Source: Intrasporangium_A sp051961875 (GTDB lineage Bacteria > Actinomycetota > Actinomycetes > Actinomycetales > Dermatophilaceae). Taken from it: 22,816 bases of DNA. Of this stretch, positions 21,812 through 22,816 are shown piece after piece. Position 1 is the first letter of the stretch. Every line of letters starts with the position of its first letter. A program made the position numbers and the translations under genes. The notes beneath the pieces are model-generated. The model was not told the origin of the DNA, did no database searches, and worked only from the letters and a program-made list of their open reading frames with translations. The DNA is taken from contig NZ_JBQCCV010000110.1 in the NCBI RefSeq assembly GCF_051961875.1, forward strand, positions 1 to 22,816, written 5' to 3'.

Positions 21812-22330
21812 GTGCAGTTCGACGTCACGATCGAGGTCCCGCGCGGCCAGCGCAACAAGTACGAGATCGACCACGAGACGGGACGCATCCGGCTCGACCG
21901 CTTCCTCTTCACGTCGATGGCCTACCCGACCGACTACGGCTACATCGAGTCGACCCTCGGTGAGGACGGCGACCCGCTCGACGCGCTCGTCATCATCCCG
22001 GAGCCGCTCTTCCCCGGGGTCGTCGTCGAGGCCCGCCCGATCGGTGTCTACCGGATGACCGACGAGGCCGGCGGCGACGACAAGGTCGTCTGCGTCCCGA
22101 CCGACCCGCGGATGGACTCGATCCAGGACGTCTCCGACCTCGACCACTTCAAGCGCGACGAGATCAAGCACTTCTTCGAACACTACAAGGACCTCGAGCC
22201 CGGCAAGCATGTCGAAGGCTCGGACTGGGCCGGCCGCGAGGAGGCCGAGCGCATCGTGGGCGAGGCGCTCGACCGGGCCAAGGAGCAGGGCCTCTCGACC
22301 GCACGCTGGGCTCCGCCCGCCGGTCACTGA
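21812..22330 (+). CDS. ppa: Inorganic pyrophosphatase (family I)
   Basis: This 172-residue cytoplasmic enzyme hydrolyses PPi to phosphate and drives biosynthesis forward. The signature DGDPLD is at 52-57 with the metal-binding aspartates; FDVTIEVPRGQRNKYEID at the start, FLFTSMAYPTDYGYIEST, and DPRMDSIQDVSDL with KHFFEHYKDLEPGKHVE are standard. Length is typical of bacterial family I enzymes. Start GTG 21812 has purine-rich GGAGGAGAGAGG at about 8-20 nt upstream. Divergence from dacB is conserved in actinobacteria. It is followed after 14 nt by the oxidoreductase gene, probably in the same transcript. Confidence 0.97.
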   Translation: MQFDVTIEVPRGQRNKYEIDHETGRIRLDRFLFTSMAYPTDYGYIESTLGEDGDPLDALVIIPEPLFPGVVVEARPIGVYRMTDEAGGDDKVVCVPTDPRMDSIQDVSDLDHFKRDEIKHFFEHYKDLEPGKHVEGSDWAGREEAERIVGEALDRAKEQGLSTARWAPPAGH

Positions 22331-22344
22331 GGACGGGCGGGTCG

Positions 22345-22816
22345 ATGGTCGAGCTGCGGATCTTCACCGAGCCCCAGCAGGGAGCGACGTACGACGACCT
22401 CCTGGCCGTGGCGCAGGCCGCGGAGCGGTTGGGGTTCGGCGGGTTCTTCCGGTCCGACCACTACCTGCACATGGGCGGCGACGGCGGTCCCGGGCCGACC
22501 GACGCGTGGGTGACCCTCGCCGGCCTCGCCCGCGAGACGTCGACCATCCGGCTCGGGACCCTCGTCACGTCCGCGACGTTCCGCCTGCCCGGCCCCTTGG
22601 CGGTGGCCGTGGCGGGGGTCGACCAGATGAGCGGCGGCCGGGTCGAGCTCGGCCTCGGCGCCGGATGGTTCGAGGAGGAGCATCGGGCGTACGGGATCCC
22701 GTTCCCCGGTGTCGGCGAGCGGTTCGACCGGCTCGAGGAGCAGCTCGCCGTGATCACCGGCGTCTGGGGCACGCCCCGCGGTGAGACCTTCTCGCACGAG
22801 GGGCCGCTCTACCCCG
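22345..22816 (+). CDS. Luciferase-like (LLM class) F420-dependent oxidoreductase, 5' part
   Basis: The first 157 codons are present; the gene runs off the right edge. The sequence opens a TIM barrel of the luciferase-like family: ELRIFTEPQQGATYDDLLAVAQAAERLGFGGFFRSDHYL, AWVTLAGLARETSTIRLGTLVTSATFRLPGPLAVAVAGVDQMSGGRVELGLGAGWFEEEHRAYGIPFP. The block SGGRVELGLGAGWFEEEH is the hallmark of actinobacterial F420-type members; use of F420 rather than FMN is inferred from that subgroup. The ATG at 22345 is 14 nt after ppa. The substrate is unknown. Confidence 0.9.
   Translation, partial: MVELRIFTEPQQGATYDDLLAVAQAAERLGFGGFFRSDHYLHMGGDGGPGPTDAWVTLAGLARETSTIRLGTLVTSATFRLPGPLAVAVAGVDQMSGGRVELGLGAGWFEEEHRAYGIPFPGVGERFDRLEEQLAVITGVWGTPRGETFSHEGPLYP

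Overview
The window is about 72% GC with tightly packed genes, GTG starts, ATGA/GTGA translational couplings and probable leaderless promoters. With a F420-dependent (luciferase-like) oxidoreductase, a Zincin_2 protein of the F420-associated type and a CopC-type protein, this points to a high-GC actinobacterium. My guess is Micrococcales, perhaps Intrasporangiaceae; that placement is inference. From memory, the gene order largely follows the Mycobacterium tuberculosis block Rv3603c-Rv3628 (DUF2520, DUF3180, folK, folB, folP, folE, ftsH, then hpt, tilS, Zincin_2, dacB, ppa). No rRNA, tRNA, CRISPR array, phage or insertion sequence was seen.

Layout. 1-488 (-) is the 5' part of a Ppx/GppA phosphatase. 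633-2738 (-) is a TetR regulator, ABC ATPase and ABC-2 permease operon ending in a 19-bp hairpin. 2870-4359 (+) is a Cys-rich putative metal-binding protein coupled to a class I methyltransferase. 4490-5458 (+) is an AbiEi/DUF559-type protein with a near-identical hairpin repeat on each side. 5537-6427 (-) is the DUF2520 Rossmann protein. 6456-9555 (+) is a four-gene group: MidA-family methyltransferase, CopC-domain protein, NuoD-like protein and a small lipoprotein. 9664-16323 (-) is one long coupled operon: ftsH, folE, a DUF2156/MprF-like membrane protein, folP, folB-folK fusion, DUF3180. 16519-20115 (-) holds the zincin, tilS, hpt and DUF1028 genes. 20270-21700 (-) is dacB, divergent from ppa (+), and a luciferase-like oxidoreductase runs off the right end.

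How the genes work together. folE, folP and folB-folK supply steps of tetrahydrofolate synthesis. They are translationally chained to the membrane protease FtsH and to a lipid-lysinylation-like protein. The tilS/hpt genes are tRNA and purine-salvage housekeeping functions. The most interesting stretch is 6456-9555. MidA-family methyltransferases (mitochondrial NDUFAF7) methylate an arginine of the NuoD homologue NDUFS2. Here a MidA gene lies two genes upstream of a NuoD-like protein that keeps this arginine but differs at two quinone-site residues.

Non-coding signals include: an 8-bp word CGGCATAC present 15 times where under one is expected; two GGAAC-N18-GTT promoters of the SigH/SigR (ECF) type in front of ftsH and of the zincin-tilS genes; a hairpin between a strong Shine-Dalgarno and the ftsH start; and TANNNT boxes placed exactly 6 nt before start codons at several genes.
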